Assembly: GCF_012843265.1 (NCBI RefSeq)
Contig: NZ_JABAIT010000006.1
Location: 1 to 64,000 of the forward strand
Origin: Bacillus sp. DNRA2
GTDB lineage: Bacteria > Bacillota > Bacilli > Bacillales > Cytobacillaceae
Direction: 5' to 3'
DNA length: 64,000 nucleotides
Numbering within the stretch: position 1 is the stretch's first letter; the number at the start of each line of letters is the position of its first letter. Position numbers and translations under genes: made by a program. This document shows, piece after piece, positions 7,063 through 15,636 of the stretch. Below the pieces are notes generated by a model. It worked only from the letters and a program-made list of their open reading frames with translations. It did not search any database and was not told the origin of the DNA.

Positions 7063-9134
7063 CAAATCCGCTTATACCATGGTTCTGATTCTTTTTCCTT
7101 TGCCGGCTTCTGATGTTTGTCTTTTTTCAGCTTGCCGCCTTCTGGCTCGTCGATGTGATCGAGACAGTACTCGGTTGGCTCTGTGCCCTCGGCAAAATAG
7201 GTCTTTCTTTTAACAGGACAATCCTTTGTCGCTAATAAGCCATTCTGAGGATCGACATACACACCGACGACGCCCTTTGGCGCTTTAAACTTCTTATTCG
7301 GCGCATCTGCCAAAGCCTCTTCCATAAAATTGATCCAAATATTCTTGGCGTACGATTTCTCCACGGTTAGCTCAAGTGGTTTGCCTTTATCGTAGCCAGT
7401 CCAAACTGCGGACACGAGCTGTGGTGTATAACCGACCATCCAACTGTCAGACTCGGTTGTGCCTGATTTGCCGGCGTAGTGTCGCGTCGTTTTGTTGCTG
7501 ATTGTACTGCCAGTTACGCTTGTGTAACCATTTAGCTTTTTATCAAACATCCCTGTCATCATTTGTGTCATCACGTAAGCGAGCTCAGGCTTGAGCACTT
7601 GGTCTTCACTGTTTTCCTTTTGATAAAGGATGTGGCCATCGCGATCGATGACTTTTTCAATCAAGACCGGCTCAACCTCTCTGCCACCATTGGCAAGTAG
7701 GCTGTAGGCGTTGGCCATTTCCACCATTCTCACACCTGACGTGCCGAGTGCGGCCGATGGTACCTTTTCGATTGGTGACTGAATTCCGAAGCGCTCCGCT
7801 GTTTCTGCGAGAGTGTCTTCGCCTAAAAATAAATGAGTTTTCACGGCAAAGACGTTGTCAGACACTGCAAGTGCTTGAGTCATCGTAATTTCCTTATTCG
7901 CATATTGGTTATTGAAGTTATGCGGTGTATACTCCGGTTGATTATTTTCAAATCGGAATGTCGTTAATTCACTTTTCATCGTTGTCGACGGGGTAAAACC
8001 ATGCTCGAGTGCTGCGTAATAAACAAACGGCTTCATCGTTGAACCCGGCTGGCGCACCGCTTGAATTGCCCGGTTGAACGGACTTTTTTGATAATCGCGG
8101 CCCCCGATCATCGCTTTGACATGTCCGTTGCGCGGATCCATCGCCACAAGCCCAGCCTGGATTTCCGATTCGTCGGAAATCAGCTTCTTGACTGTTTTCT
8201 CTGCAATTGCCTGCTGTTTTAAGTCGAGCGTCGTATAAATCTTCAGCCCGCCTAGCTCAATCGTGCGCTCATCCATTTTTAACACGGATTTCAGCTGCTG
8301 CCGGACTGCATCTTGAAAATATGGAGCAATTCCCGTTTTCGTGTGCTGATGTTTACCGACCAACTTCATTGGTTCTTTGACCGCTGCCACGGCTTTATTT
8401 TTCGAAATCAGCCCATTGTTTGCCATTGAATCAAGAATAATCTGCTGACGTTTCTTTGCATTTTCCATTGAGACAAGCGGGGAATAGACACCGGGTCCCT
8501 TTGGGATACCGGCTAACATCGATGCCTCGGCAAGCGTTAAGTCTGAGGCATCCTTGCCAAAATAATACTGGCTTGCTGCTTGAACACCATAAGCACCGTT
8601 GCCAAAATAAATCGTGTTCAGATACCCCTCCAAGATTTCATCCTTGGAATAGTTCATCTCTAAGCGAATCGTGTAAAACGCTTCATTAAGCTTCCGCTTC
8701 CACGTTTTTCCGTGATCTAAATATAAGTTCCGTGAGTATTGCTGGGAAATGGTGCTTGCCCCTTGAACCATTGCCATTGCCTTAACATCAGCGAGCACTG
8801 CCCCGCCAATCCGTTTGACATCAAAGCCGTGATGGTCGTAAAAATTTTTATCTTCCACTGCAATAATAGCATCAATAAAAGCTGGTGATATGTCCTTAAG
8901 TGGCAACCAGTATCGTTTCTGCCCGGAATTGCTTTCGCCAATAATCGTTCCATCCTCGGCATAGTAAAGTGTTGATTGTGGAACAACGAGAGGTGGTGCT
9001 CCAAGGATTTTCGCATAGCCCAATACACATAAGAACATTAACGAAATAAGAATGAAGCCGATTAAACTAATAATGAACAGGGCACGTAAATATTTAATCG
9101 TTCTCTTAAAGCGTTGGTCCGTTATTAATTCCAT
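7053..9134 (-). CDS. pbpG: Class A penicillin-binding protein PbpG (PBP2d)
   Basis: A bifunctional peptidoglycan synthase that in B. subtilis acts with PbpF in the forespore to build the germ cell wall. The 693-residue protein has a short cytoplasmic N-terminus, one membrane anchor (about residues 18-42), a glycosyltransferase domain (EDKNFYDHHGFD, QGASTISQQYSRNLYL, KRKLNEAFYTIRLE, GYLNTIYFGNGAYGVQAAS) and a transpeptidase domain with the SxxK motif in GSTMKPFVYY, SDN in ALAVSDNVFAVK and KSGT in AGKSGTTESDS. The tail (about 665-690) is Lys/Glu-rich. The ATG follows GAGGTGA on the reverse strand. Its upstream promoter matches the sigma-G consensus. The order ywhD-pbpG-speE is as in B. subtilis. 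Confidence 0.92.
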   Translation of the reverse strand: MELITDQRFKRTIKYLRALFIISLIGFILISLMFLCVLGYAKILGAPPLVVPQSTLYYAEDGTIIGESNSGQKRYWLPLKDISPAFIDAIIAVEDKNFYDHHGFDVKRIGGAVLADVKAMAMVQGASTISQQYSRNLYLDHGKTWKRKLNEAFYTIRLEMNYSKDEILEGYLNTIYFGNGAYGVQAASQYYFGKDASDLTLAEASMLAGIPKGPGVYSPLVSMENAKKRQQIILDSMANNGLISKNKAVAAVKEPMKLVGKHQHTKTGIAPYFQDAVRQQLKSVLKMDERTIELGGLKIYTTLDLKQQAIAEKTVKKLISDESEIQAGLVAMDPRNGHVKAMIGGRDYQKSPFNRAIQAVRQPGSTMKPFVYYAALEHGFTPSTTMKSELTTFRFENNQPEYTPHNFNNQYANKEITMTQALAVSDNVFAVKTHLFLGEDTLAETAERFGIQSPIEKVPSAALGTSGVRMVEMANAYSLLANGGREVEPVLIEKVIDRDGHILYQKENSEDQVLKPELAYVMTQMMTGMFDKKLNGYTSVTGSTISNKTTRHYAGKSGTTESDSWMVGYTPQLVSAVWTGYDKGKPLELTVEKSYAKNIWINFMEEALADAPNKKFKAPKGVVGVYVDPQNGLLATKDCPVKRKTYFAEGTEPTEYCLDHIDEPEGGKLKKDKHQKPAKEKESEPWYKRIWGS

Positions 9135-9226
9135 TTGAAGTCACCTCACTTAATCTGTAAATTTCGAACTGGAATTTAAATTTGAATCGGAATTGGTAAA
9201 AGAAGAATCAATAAGAGCAATATTAA

Positions 9227-9256
9227 TAGTATGAAATATTTGGTAGATTCTCATAC
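9227..9256 (-). promoter_or_regulatory. Sigma-G (forespore) promoter of pbpG
   Basis: Read on the reverse strand: GTATG, exactly 18 bases, CATACTA. This matches the sigma-G consensus GHATR-N18-CATNHTA at every position. It lies 93 bases upstream of the pbpG start codon. Sigma-F may also recognise it. Confidence 0.7.
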
Positions 9257-9333
9257 ATAAAATCATGAATATTTTTATGTGTTTTTGTAATGAGATTTGG
9301 ATCGATTTTCGACAAAATTACTCATTTTTTGCT

Positions 9334-9361
9334 TTGCATTTTCACGACTTTCTACTATACT
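9334..9361 (+). promoter_or_regulatory. Sigma-A promoter of speE
   Basis: TTGCAT (9334-9339), 16-base spacer, TATACT (9356-9361), 72 bases before the speE start. The remainder of the 9135-9433 gap is AT-rich and holds the divergent pbpG promoter. Confidence 0.65.
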
Positions 9362-9433
9362 TTTCTAAGGTTTGTAATTATTGAGTTAGGGTACAATATC
9401 AGGAAATGGGAATTCTTACGAGGTGATATTGTA

Positions 9434-10264
9434 ATGAGTCTTTGGTTTACCGAGAAGCAGACGGAAAACTTTGGAATTACGATGAGAGTGATCCGTACCT
9501 TACATACAGAACAAACTGATTTTCAAAAGTTGGAGATGGTGGAAACAGCTGAATGGGGCAATATGCTACTGTTAGATGACATGGTGATGACATCTGTTCG
9601 TGATGAGTTCGTTTATCATGAAATGGTTGCGCACGTACCATTGTTTACCCATCCCAATCCTGAAAACGTGCTCGTTGTCGGTGGTGGCGACGGCGGAGTG
9701 ATTCGCGAAGTGTTGAAACACCCGAGCGTAAAAAAGGCGACGCTCGTTGATATTGATGGCAAAGTTATCGAGTATTCAAAGAAATATCTCCCGGAAATTG
9801 CCGGGAAGCTTGATGACCCTCGTGTCGATGTGCGAGTCGATGATGGGTTTATGCATATTGCCAACAGTAATAATGAATATGACGTCATTATGGTCGATTC
9901 CACTGAGCCTGTTGGTCCGGCAGTTAATTTATTCACGAAGGGTTTTTACGCTGGGATTGCTAAGGCTTTGAAGGAAGATGGTTTGTTTGTCGCGCAATCT
10001 GATAATCCGTGGTTCAAGTCGGAACTAATCCGCAGCGTTCAAAAGGATGTGCGCGAGATTTTTCCGATTACACGTCTTTATATAGCAAATATCCCAACCT
10101 ACCCAAGTGGTATGTGGGCATTTACGATTGGCTCGAAGAAGTATGATCCGCTTTCAGTAAACGAAGATCGCTTCGGCGAAGAAATTGAAACAAAATACTA
10201 TACAAAAGAACTTCACCAGGCAGCCTTCGTCCTGCCAAAATTCGTCCGCGATTTAGTGCAATAA
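9434..10264 (+). CDS. speE: Spermidine synthase SpeE
   Basis: Polyamine aminopropyltransferase, which transfers the aminopropyl group of decarboxylated S-adenosylmethionine to putrescine. The 276-residue protein (same length as B. subtilis SpeE) has the nucleotide-binding loop [16 protein letters not shown] (about residues 79-94), the acidic ligand in [13 protein letters not shown], the catalytic-region motif [11 protein letters not shown] (about 155-165) and [13 protein letters not shown] near 225. The start is the ATG at 9434, after ACGAGGTGATATTGTA; an upstream in-frame ATG at 9290 would add a non-homologous, promoter-overlapping 48 residues. speB follows 84 bases downstream, separated by a family C palindrome. 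Confidence 0.95.
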   Translation: MSLWFTEKQTENFGITMRVIRTLHTEQTDFQKLEMVETAEWGNMLLLDDMVMTSVRDEFVYHEMVAHVPLFTHPNPENVLVVGGGDGGVIREVLKHPSVKKATLVDIDGKVIEYSKKYLPEIAGKLDDPRVDVRVDDGFMHIANSNNEYDVIMVDSTEPVGPAVNLFTKGFYAGIAKALKEDGLFVAQSDNPWFKSELIRSVQKDVREIFPITRLYIANIPTYPSGMWAFTIGSKKYDPLSVNEDRFGEEIETKYYTKELHQAAFVLPKFVRDLVQ

Positions 10265-10267
10265 AGC

Positions 10268-10323
10268 AGTGGGGGACAGTCCCCCGCCGCTGTGCTGCGG
10301 TGAAGTGCCGGGGGACTGTCCCC
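10268..10323 (+). repeat. Family C paired palindrome, copy 1
   Basis: TGGGGGACAGTCCCCC (from 10270) and CGGGGGACTGTCCCC (to 10322) flank GCCGCTGTGCTGCGGTGAAGTG. Each outer block is itself palindromic and is also the reverse complement of the other, so either two short hairpins or one long one can form. A second copy is at 38256-38330. It ends seven bases before the speB ribosome binding site region. Confidence 0.85.
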
Positions 10324-10348
10324 AAAGAGAGAGGGAGGATTTATTTTT

Positions 10349-11221
10349 ATGCGTTTTGATGAGGCTTATCAAGGTAATGTGTTTATTAAGAGTCATCCAA
10401 ATTATGAGGAAAGCCAAGCGGTTATTTACGGGATGCCGATGGACTGGACGGTAAGCTACCGCCCGGGCTCACGTTTCGGCCCAACTAGAATTCGCGAGGT
10501 TTCACCAGGGCTTGAAGAGTATAGCCCGTATTTAGACCGCGAACTTGAGGACGTAAAGTATTTTGATGCAGGTGATATTCCACTACCATTCGGAAATCCG
10601 CAGAAGAGTATTGACCTGATTGAAGAGTTCGTTGATAAAATCCTTGCTGATGGCAAGTTCCCGCTAGGTATGGGTGGTGAACATCTTGTAACTTGGCCGG
10701 TTATTAAGGCGATGTACAAGAAATACCCCGATTTAGCGATTATCCACATGGACGCTCATACAGATTTGCGTGAAAGCTACGAGGGTGAGCCGCTTTCGCA
10801 CTCTACGCCAATCCGTAAAGCTGCTGAGCTTATCGGCCCAAAGAATGTGTTTTCATTCGGAATTCGTTCCGGTATGAAGGAAGAGTTTGATTGGGCGAAA
10901 GAAGTCGGCATGCACATTTCTAAATTCGAAGTTCATCAACCATTGAAGGAAATTCTTCCTGAGCTATCAGGTCGTCCAGTTTATGTAACAATTGATATCG
11001 ATGTGTTAGATCCAGCCCATGCACCAGGCACAGGTACTGTTGATGCAGGCGGTATCACGTCACGTGAGCTCCTTGCTTCAATCCATGAAATCGCTAAATC
11101 TGATGTACGCGTTGTTGGTGGCGATTTAGTAGAGGTTGCACCAATTTACGATCCTTCAGAGCAAACCGCAAACACAGCGAGTAAGCTCATCCGAGAAATG
11201 ATTTTAGGTTGGATAAAATAA
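10349..11221 (+). CDS. speB: Agmatinase SpeB
   Basis: Hydrolyses agmatine to putrescine and urea, supplying the substrate of SpeE. The 290-residue protein is a standard ureohydrolase (arginase fold) with the binuclear manganese ligands visible: GGEHLVTWP (His at about 111), HMDAHTDLRESY (Asp/His/Asp at about 135-139) and IDIDVLDPAHAPGTGT (two Asp at about 215-217). The ATG at 10349 follows GAGGGAGGATTT. It forms the speE-speB pair known from B. subtilis. Translation or read-through could be affected by the family C palindrome in front of it. Confidence 0.95.
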   Translation: MRFDEAYQGNVFIKSHPNYEESQAVIYGMPMDWTVSYRPGSRFGPTRIREVSPGLEEYSPYLDRELEDVKYFDAGDIPLPFGNPQKSIDLIEEFVDKILADGKFPLGMGGEHLVTWPVIKAMYKKYPDLAIIHMDAHTDLRESYEGEPLSHSTPIRKAAELIGPKNVFSFGIRSGMKEEFDWAKEVGMHISKFEVHQPLKEILPELSGRPVYVTIDIDVLDPAHAPGTGTVDAGGITSRELLASIHEIAKSDVRVVGGDLVEVAPIYDPSEQTANTASKLIREMILGWIK

Positions 11222-11300
11222 ATCAGGTTGGTTATGGAACGGGGACTCTTTGCGGTCTCCGTTTTTCTTAAGTTCGTTTTAAATAGGTTCATATGCATTT

Positions 11301-11395
11301 TGGCAAGTATTTTAGTGGAAATGGCAAGTAAATCAGGATTTTGGCAAGTATTTCAATCGAAATGGCAAGTAAATCACGAATTTGGCAAGTATCGC
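11301..11395 (+). repeat. 20-21 bp tandem array (TGGCAAGTA core)
   Basis: TGGCAAGTA starts at 11301, 11322, 11342, 11363 and 11383, alternating 21 and 20 bp. Odd and even copies have different spacers (TTT..., AATCA...), giving a 41-bp higher-order unit. It lies between speB and ywiB, on the transcribed strand of both. Confidence 0.85.
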
Positions 11396-11513
11396 CAAAT
11401 TCTTCCACAATCCAAATTACTATTTTAAAATCACCCCGTAATCTTGCGCTTTCCAATCAGTAAACTTATACTAAAAAGGTTATAATAGATGAACAAAAAA
11501 GGAAGTGTTGCCG

Positions 11514-11978
11514 ATGTCTGAAGCACACCGAGCTACACAGACTCAAATACCTGTAAAATTTTACATAAAAACAGTCGTTTACCATCCAGAATCCAAAGAG
11601 CCGGAAAACTTTGAGCTTATTCTTTTTGGTCATTATCAGCACACCGCAAATGCGACTTATCTCCGCTATCAGGAGGTCATGGATGTTGGCACAGTCAACA
11701 CCACTATTAAACTTTCTCACAACGACGATGAAATGGTTATTTTACGAAATGGTGCGATGAAAATGCGCATGGTGTTCCGACCAAACAAACAGGTATCAGG
11801 TGCGTACCATACGGAAAATGGTTACATGGAAATCGTCACCGAAGCTAAATCCTTCGCTTACCAACACAATGATCAAACAAACGAAGGCACCATCAACCTA
11901 ACCTACGACTTATCGATGCAAGAAATTCTTGCCGGTACATACAATCTCGAAATTAAATACAAGGAGGAACGAAAATGA
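11514..11978 (+). CDS. ywiB: YwiB, DUF1934 beta-barrel protein
   Basis: A lipocalin-like beta-barrel protein of the DUF1934/YwiB family with no established role. The 154-residue reading is mostly alternating beta-strand pattern ([29 protein letters not shown], then [24 protein letters not shown]; landmarks only). The ATG at 11514 was chosen because GGAAG at 11501-11505 is eight bases upstream; GTG 11505 and TTG 11508 are too close to it. The stop overlaps the argS start by four bases (ATGA), so the two are translationally coupled, as in other bacilli. Confidence 0.85.
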   Translation: MSEAHRATQTQIPVKFYIKTVVYHPESKEPENFELILFGHYQHTANATYLRYQEVMDVGTVNTTIKLSHNDDEMVILRNGAMKMRMVFRPNKQVSGAYHTENGYMEIVTEAKSFAYQHNDQTNEGTINLTYDLSMQEILAGTYNLEIKYKEERK

Positions 11979-13645
11979 ACATTGCAGAGCAAGTTCAAAC
12001 AAAGCTTAAAGAAGCGATTAAAGAAGCTGTCATTAAAGCAAATCTGGCAACAGAAGAAAACATTCCGATGTGTCTTTTAGAAACACCAAGAGATAAAGCT
12101 CATGGTGATTATTCGACAAATATGGCAATGCAACTAGCCCGCATCGCCAAAAAAGCGCCACGTGCGATTGCCGAAGAGCTCATTGCAAACTTCGATCAAT
12201 CAAAAGCATCAATTGAAAAATTAGAAATTGCTGGGCCAGGCTTTATTAATTTTTATATGAACAATAGTTATTTAACTGAGTTGATTCCAACGATTATTAA
12301 CGCTGGTGAAAAATATGGTGAAACAACAATCGGCAACCACCAAAAGGTTCAAGTGGAATTCGTTTCAGCGAATCCAACTGGTGACTTGCACCTTGGTCAT
12401 GCTCGTGGTGCGGCTGTCGGCGACTCACTTTGCAATATTTTAGACAAAGCAGGCTATGATGTATCAAGAGAGTACTACATCAATGATGCCGGTAACCAAA
12501 TCAACAACCTCGCTCTTTCTGTTGATGCCCGTTATTTCCAAGCATTAGGCACTGACAAGCCAATGCCGGAGGACGGCTACCATGGTCAAGATATTATTGG
12601 CATTGGGAAGCGACTTGCTGAAGAGTTCGGTGATAAGTTTGCAGCACTTAGCGACGAAGAACGTTTCGACACATTCCGCGAATACGGCTTAAAGTATGAA
12701 ATGGAAAAATTAAAACAGGATCTTGAAAACTTCCGCGTCCGGTTTGATGTTTGGTATTCAGAGACATCACTTTACAATAATGGGAAAATCGATCAGGCCT
12801 TAAAAGCACTAAGAGATAACGGCCACATTTATGAAGAAGACGGTGCGACTTGGCTCCGTACAACACCAATGGGCGATGACAAGGACCGTGTTTTAATCAA
12901 GCAGGATGGTTCTTATACTTATTTAACTCCGGATATTGCTTACCATAAGGACAAGCTTGAGCGTGGTTTTGAAAAGCTCATCAATATTTGGGGTGCTGAC
13001 CACCACGGTTACATTCCGCGGATGAAAGCGGCGATTGAAGCGCTAGGCTATGAACGTGATGCGTTAGAAGTTGAAATTATTCAGCTTGTTCATCTTTACA
13101 AAGATGGCGAAAAAATGAAAATGAGTAAACGTACCGGTAAAGCAGTAACGATGCGTGAGCTTGTTGAAGAGGTGGGCTTAGATGCCGTTCGTTACTTCTT
13201 CGCAATGCGCTCAGCCGATACGCACTTAGATTTCGATTTGGATTTAGCAGTGTCACAATCGAATGAAAACCCTGTTTATTATGCGCAATATGCTCATGCC
13301 CGGATTTCTAGCATCCTGCGTCAAGGCGCGGAGCAAGGCTTAGTTGCTGGCGACGCAGCAGATTATTCTTTAATCGGTGCTGAGAAGGAAGTTGAGCTTT
13401 TGAAAAAGCTTGGCGAATTCCCGCAGGCAATTGCAGAAGCAGCCCAAAAACGGATTCCACATCGCATCACGAACTATATTTATGACCTAGCATCAGCCTT
13501 CCACAGCTTCTACAATGCTGAGAAGGTGCTTGATCCGGAAAACAAACAAAAGACACAAGCTCGTCTTGCTTTAATAAAATCAGTTCAAATTACCTTACGC
13601 AATGCGTTAGCGCTCATCGGCGTTTCCGCACCAGAAAAAATGTAA
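11975..13645 (+). CDS. argS: Arginyl-tRNA synthetase
   Basis: Class I aminoacyl-tRNA synthetase charging tRNA-Arg. The 556-residue protein has an N-terminal Add-1 domain (about 1-115), the HIGH-type signature [11 protein letters not shown] (about 132-142), the KMSK loop in [14 protein letters not shown] (about 380-393) and the DALR anticodon-binding domain at the C-terminus ([18 protein letters not shown] onward). The length equals the B. subtilis enzyme. The ATG at 11975 follows AAGGAGGAACGAAA inside the end of ywiB. A terminator follows. Confidence 0.97.
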   Translation: MNIAEQVQTKLKEAIKEAVIKANLATEENIPMCLLETPRDKAHGDYSTNMAMQLARIAKKAPRAIAEELIANFDQSKASIEKLEIAGPGFINFYMNNSYLTELIPTIINAGEKYGETTIGNHQKVQVEFVSANPTGDLHLGHARGAAVGDSLCNILDKAGYDVSREYYINDAGNQINNLALSVDARYFQALGTDKPMPEDGYHGQDIIGIGKRLAEEFGDKFAALSDEERFDTFREYGLKYEMEKLKQDLENFRVRFDVWYSETSLYNNGKIDQALKALRDNGHIYEEDGATWLRTTPMGDDKDRVLIKQDGSYTYLTPDIAYHKDKLERGFEKLINIWGADHHGYIPRMKAAIEALGYERDALEVEIIQLVHLYKDGEKMKMSKRTGKAVTMRELVEEVGLDAVRYFFAMRSADTHLDFDLDLAVSQSNENPVYYAQYAHARISSILRQGAEQGLVAGDAADYSLIGAEKEVELLKKLGEFPQAIAEAAQKRIPHRITNYIYDLASAFHSFYNAEKVLDPENKQKTQARLALIKSVQITLRNALALIGVSAPEKM

Positions 13646-13660
13646 TTATAACTGAAATAC

Positions 13661-13706
13661 AAAAACGTATGGACCATCGTTGTGATGATGACCATGCGTT
13701 TTTTTG
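13661..13706 (+). terminator. Terminator of argS
   Basis: AAAAACGTATGG pairs with CCATGCGTTTTTTT (one mismatch) around a loop containing CATCGTTGTGATGATG, which can itself pair. Confidence 0.85.
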
Positions 13707-13838
13707 TCATTATTTACGGTAAATATCTGCTAATTTTGTAAAATTTTCATTCATGCACAAACTCTAGCGGGGAAAGCTAACTTTATGGTAGGATAATAAA
13801 TAGAGCAGACGTCTGACATCTGCTAGAGGAGGATTATC

Positions 13839-14018
13839 TTGAATATCGTTTTATTATCGTTATTTACTGGTTTCCTTGTTGGCTTTATTTTTGCCTTATT
13901 TAAATTGCCGATTCCAGCTCCACCAGCACTTGAGGGTGTCATTGGAATCGTCGGGATCTATTTAGGTTTCCAGCTTTTTGCTAAAATCTCTCCTTGGCTT
14001 TCAAATTTAATAAAATAA
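13839..14018 (+). CDS. XapX domain membrane protein (DUF1427)
   Basis: A 59-residue protein, previously easy to miss because of its size. It begins at TTG 13839, seven bases after AGAGGAGGAT. Two hydrophobic segments are separated by a conserved proline turn: GFLVGFIFALFKLPIPAPPA (about 11-30) and GVIGIVGIYLGFQLF (about 33-47). The LPIPAPPALEGVIGIVGIYLG pattern is the XapX/DUF1427 signature (landmarks only). The family is a small inner-membrane protein of unknown role. A terminator follows at once, and an inverted repeat (AGCAGA...TCTGCT, 13804-13823) precedes its ribosome binding site. Confidence 0.8.
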   Translation: MNIVLLSLFTGFLVGFIFALFKLPIPAPPALEGVIGIVGIYLGFQLFAKISPWLSNLIK

Positions 14019-14033
14019 TGATATCAATATAAA

Positions 14034-14072
14034 GAAACTCGTCAAGTTCCGCAGCTTTGACGAGTTTTTTTA
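14034..14072. terminator. Bidirectional terminator between xapX gene and ywiE
   Basis: AAACTCGTCAAG pairs with CTTTGACGAGTTTTTTT around TTCCGCAG. It serves the forward gene and, less strongly, the reverse cardiolipin synthase gene that ends at 14083. Confidence 0.85.
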
Positions 14073-14082
14073 ATATCGACTT

Positions 14083-15420
14083 TTACAAAAAACTGGCGAT
14101 TGGCCGGGCGAGCCATTCTTTGATCTTCGTCTTCATGCTGACATTGGTGATATCGGACAGCTGCAGTCGTTTTGAATCACGCAAATCACAGTCGATGACA
14201 TTCTTTATTTTTATAATGGACTGTTTGTCAGTAATAAAACAATTAACTTCATTATTCAATAACAAGCTGCGTTGGTCGAAATTTGTCGTACCAATATCAC
14301 AAACCAAATCATCAAAAACAAGGGCCTTAGCATGATAAAATCCATTCATAAATTGATAAACTTCAACGCCGGCTTTGAGCAATGGGCGTAAAAATCGATA
14401 GGAGGCCTCCTGGACAAGCAAATGATCAGCGGCATGAGGAACCAAAATCGTGATTTTGACGCCGCGCTTTGCTGCTGCCAACAAATCCTTCATTAATTGC
14501 TTTGTGGGAATAAAGTAGGGGGTCCCAATAAATATGGATTCCTGTGCCTCACGTATACGATTGGAAACTAACCCTTCAATCCAAGCACACTCTGAAGCGA
14601 CAATTTGAATCTTTGTTTGTTGCTGCAAAACATCATTTTCAGTAAACGCTCCCTGAGTGTTTACTGAATCAGCAGCGTGTGAACCATGATTAGGTAAATC
14701 GAGCGCTTTCGACATTTCAACATCTTGAAGGGCCGGTTTCGACAACAACCCCTGACTTGGCTGAGGAAAATAACGTGACAGCTTTGGCATCGTCGCCTTT
14801 GTTGCTTTACCCCAATCCAACAAAAATTGGGATTGCAAGTCCGAAACGATATCTCCGGATAATTTCAAATGATAATCGCGCCATGGTGATAATTTCGGGT
14901 CCTGATTCACGTATTCCTTGCCGATGTTAAAGCCGCCTATGTATGCAGTCTTCCCATCAATCACAGCGATTTTGCGGTGATTCCGGACATTCATTTTATA
15001 AAATAAAAATGGAAAGCGCGGCACATGACTATAGGCAAACTGAACATTGGCTGCCTCAAGCTCGGCGATGATCTGCTTAGAAAGCTTGAACGAGCCAATC
15101 CAATCGAGAAGGAGGCGGACCTCAAGCCCTTCGCGCGCCTTGACCTCTAGTAGTGAATAAAATTCCCTGCTAAATTCATCATTCCGTCCAATGTAAAATA
15201 AAACATGAATATGATTTTTGGCATTTTTTATTTCCTGAAGCATATTCTTAAATAAATCTGGTCCTTCGTTGAACATGTAAAGCTGGCAAGTGCGGGCAGG
15301 ATAATCCTTCCGTTCACTATTAGCCATGTGACTTTTGCGCCCAAACTTGTAATCAATATAAAGTAAAATGAAAAGAACGAATAAAAGAGCAATCCCCATC
15401 AAGACATATTTCATATCCAT
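14083..15420 (-). CDS. ywiE: Cardiolipin synthase-type phospholipase D (YwiE/ClsB-like)
   Basis: A membrane-anchored PLD-superfamily enzyme that joins phosphatidylglycerol molecules to cardiolipin. The 445-residue protein has one N-terminal membrane segment (about 5-24; canonical Cls proteins have two) and two HKD motifs: NHRKIAVIDGKTAYIGGFN (about residues 142-160) and YHAKALVFDDLVCDIGTTN (about 365-383). A stretch of about 55 residues before the second half (220-275) is low-similarity and polar. The ATG is at 15420 with GAGGAGAGA upstream on the reverse strand. It sits where B. subtilis has ywiE. Some enzymes of this class transfer phosphatidyl groups to other alcohols, which sequence alone cannot exclude. 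Confidence 0.85.
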   Translation of the reverse strand: MDMKYVLMGIALLFVLFILLYIDYKFGRKSHMANSERKDYPARTCQLYMFNEGPDLFKNMLQEIKNAKNHIHVLFYIGRNDEFSREFYSLLEVKAREGLEVRLLLDWIGSFKLSKQIIAELEAANVQFAYSHVPRFPFLFYKMNVRNHRKIAVIDGKTAYIGGFNIGKEYVNQDPKLSPWRDYHLKLSGDIVSDLQSQFLLDWGKATKATMPKLSRYFPQPSQGLLSKPALQDVEMSKALDLPNHGSHAADSVNTQGAFTENDVLQQQTKIQIVASECAWIEGLVSNRIREAQESIFIGTPYFIPTKQLMKDLLAAAKRGVKITILVPHAADHLLVQEASYRFLRPLLKAGVEVYQFMNGFYHAKALVFDDLVCDIGTTNFDQRSLLLNNEVNCFITDKQSIIKIKNVIDCDLRDSKRLQLSDITNVSMKTKIKEWLARPIASFL

Positions 15421-15514
15421 TCTCTCCTCAACTCATTTCCACATAGTTTTTCCGAAATCATTTCTGCTATGAATGATTTTTTTAAAAATATTTCCTTTTA
15501 ATTAAAAATAAATG

Positions 15515-15542
15515 TTGACTGAACGCTCATTCACAATATAAT
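15515..15542 (+). promoter_or_regulatory. fadF promoter with FadR-like operator
   Basis: TTGACT (15515-15520), 16-base spacer, TATAAT (15537-15542). The spacer is filled by the near-palindrome TGAACGCTCATTCA (15520-15533), similar to the B. subtilis FadR operator core (TGAATGA...TCATTCA). A repressor bound here would block RNA polymerase directly. Confidence 0.65.
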
Positions 15543-15636
15543 AGAATTAAGAATAAATTCAGAATATTCAAAAATAATGTAATATTCTGTCGAAAAATGC
15601 CATAATTTTATTTTTCAGAAAGGGGAGTAAAAGGTA

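Noticed and set aside
11228-11428. A 66-residue forward frame after speB
   Set aside because: It is created by the TGGCAAGTA array and speB 3' flank, with no start signal.
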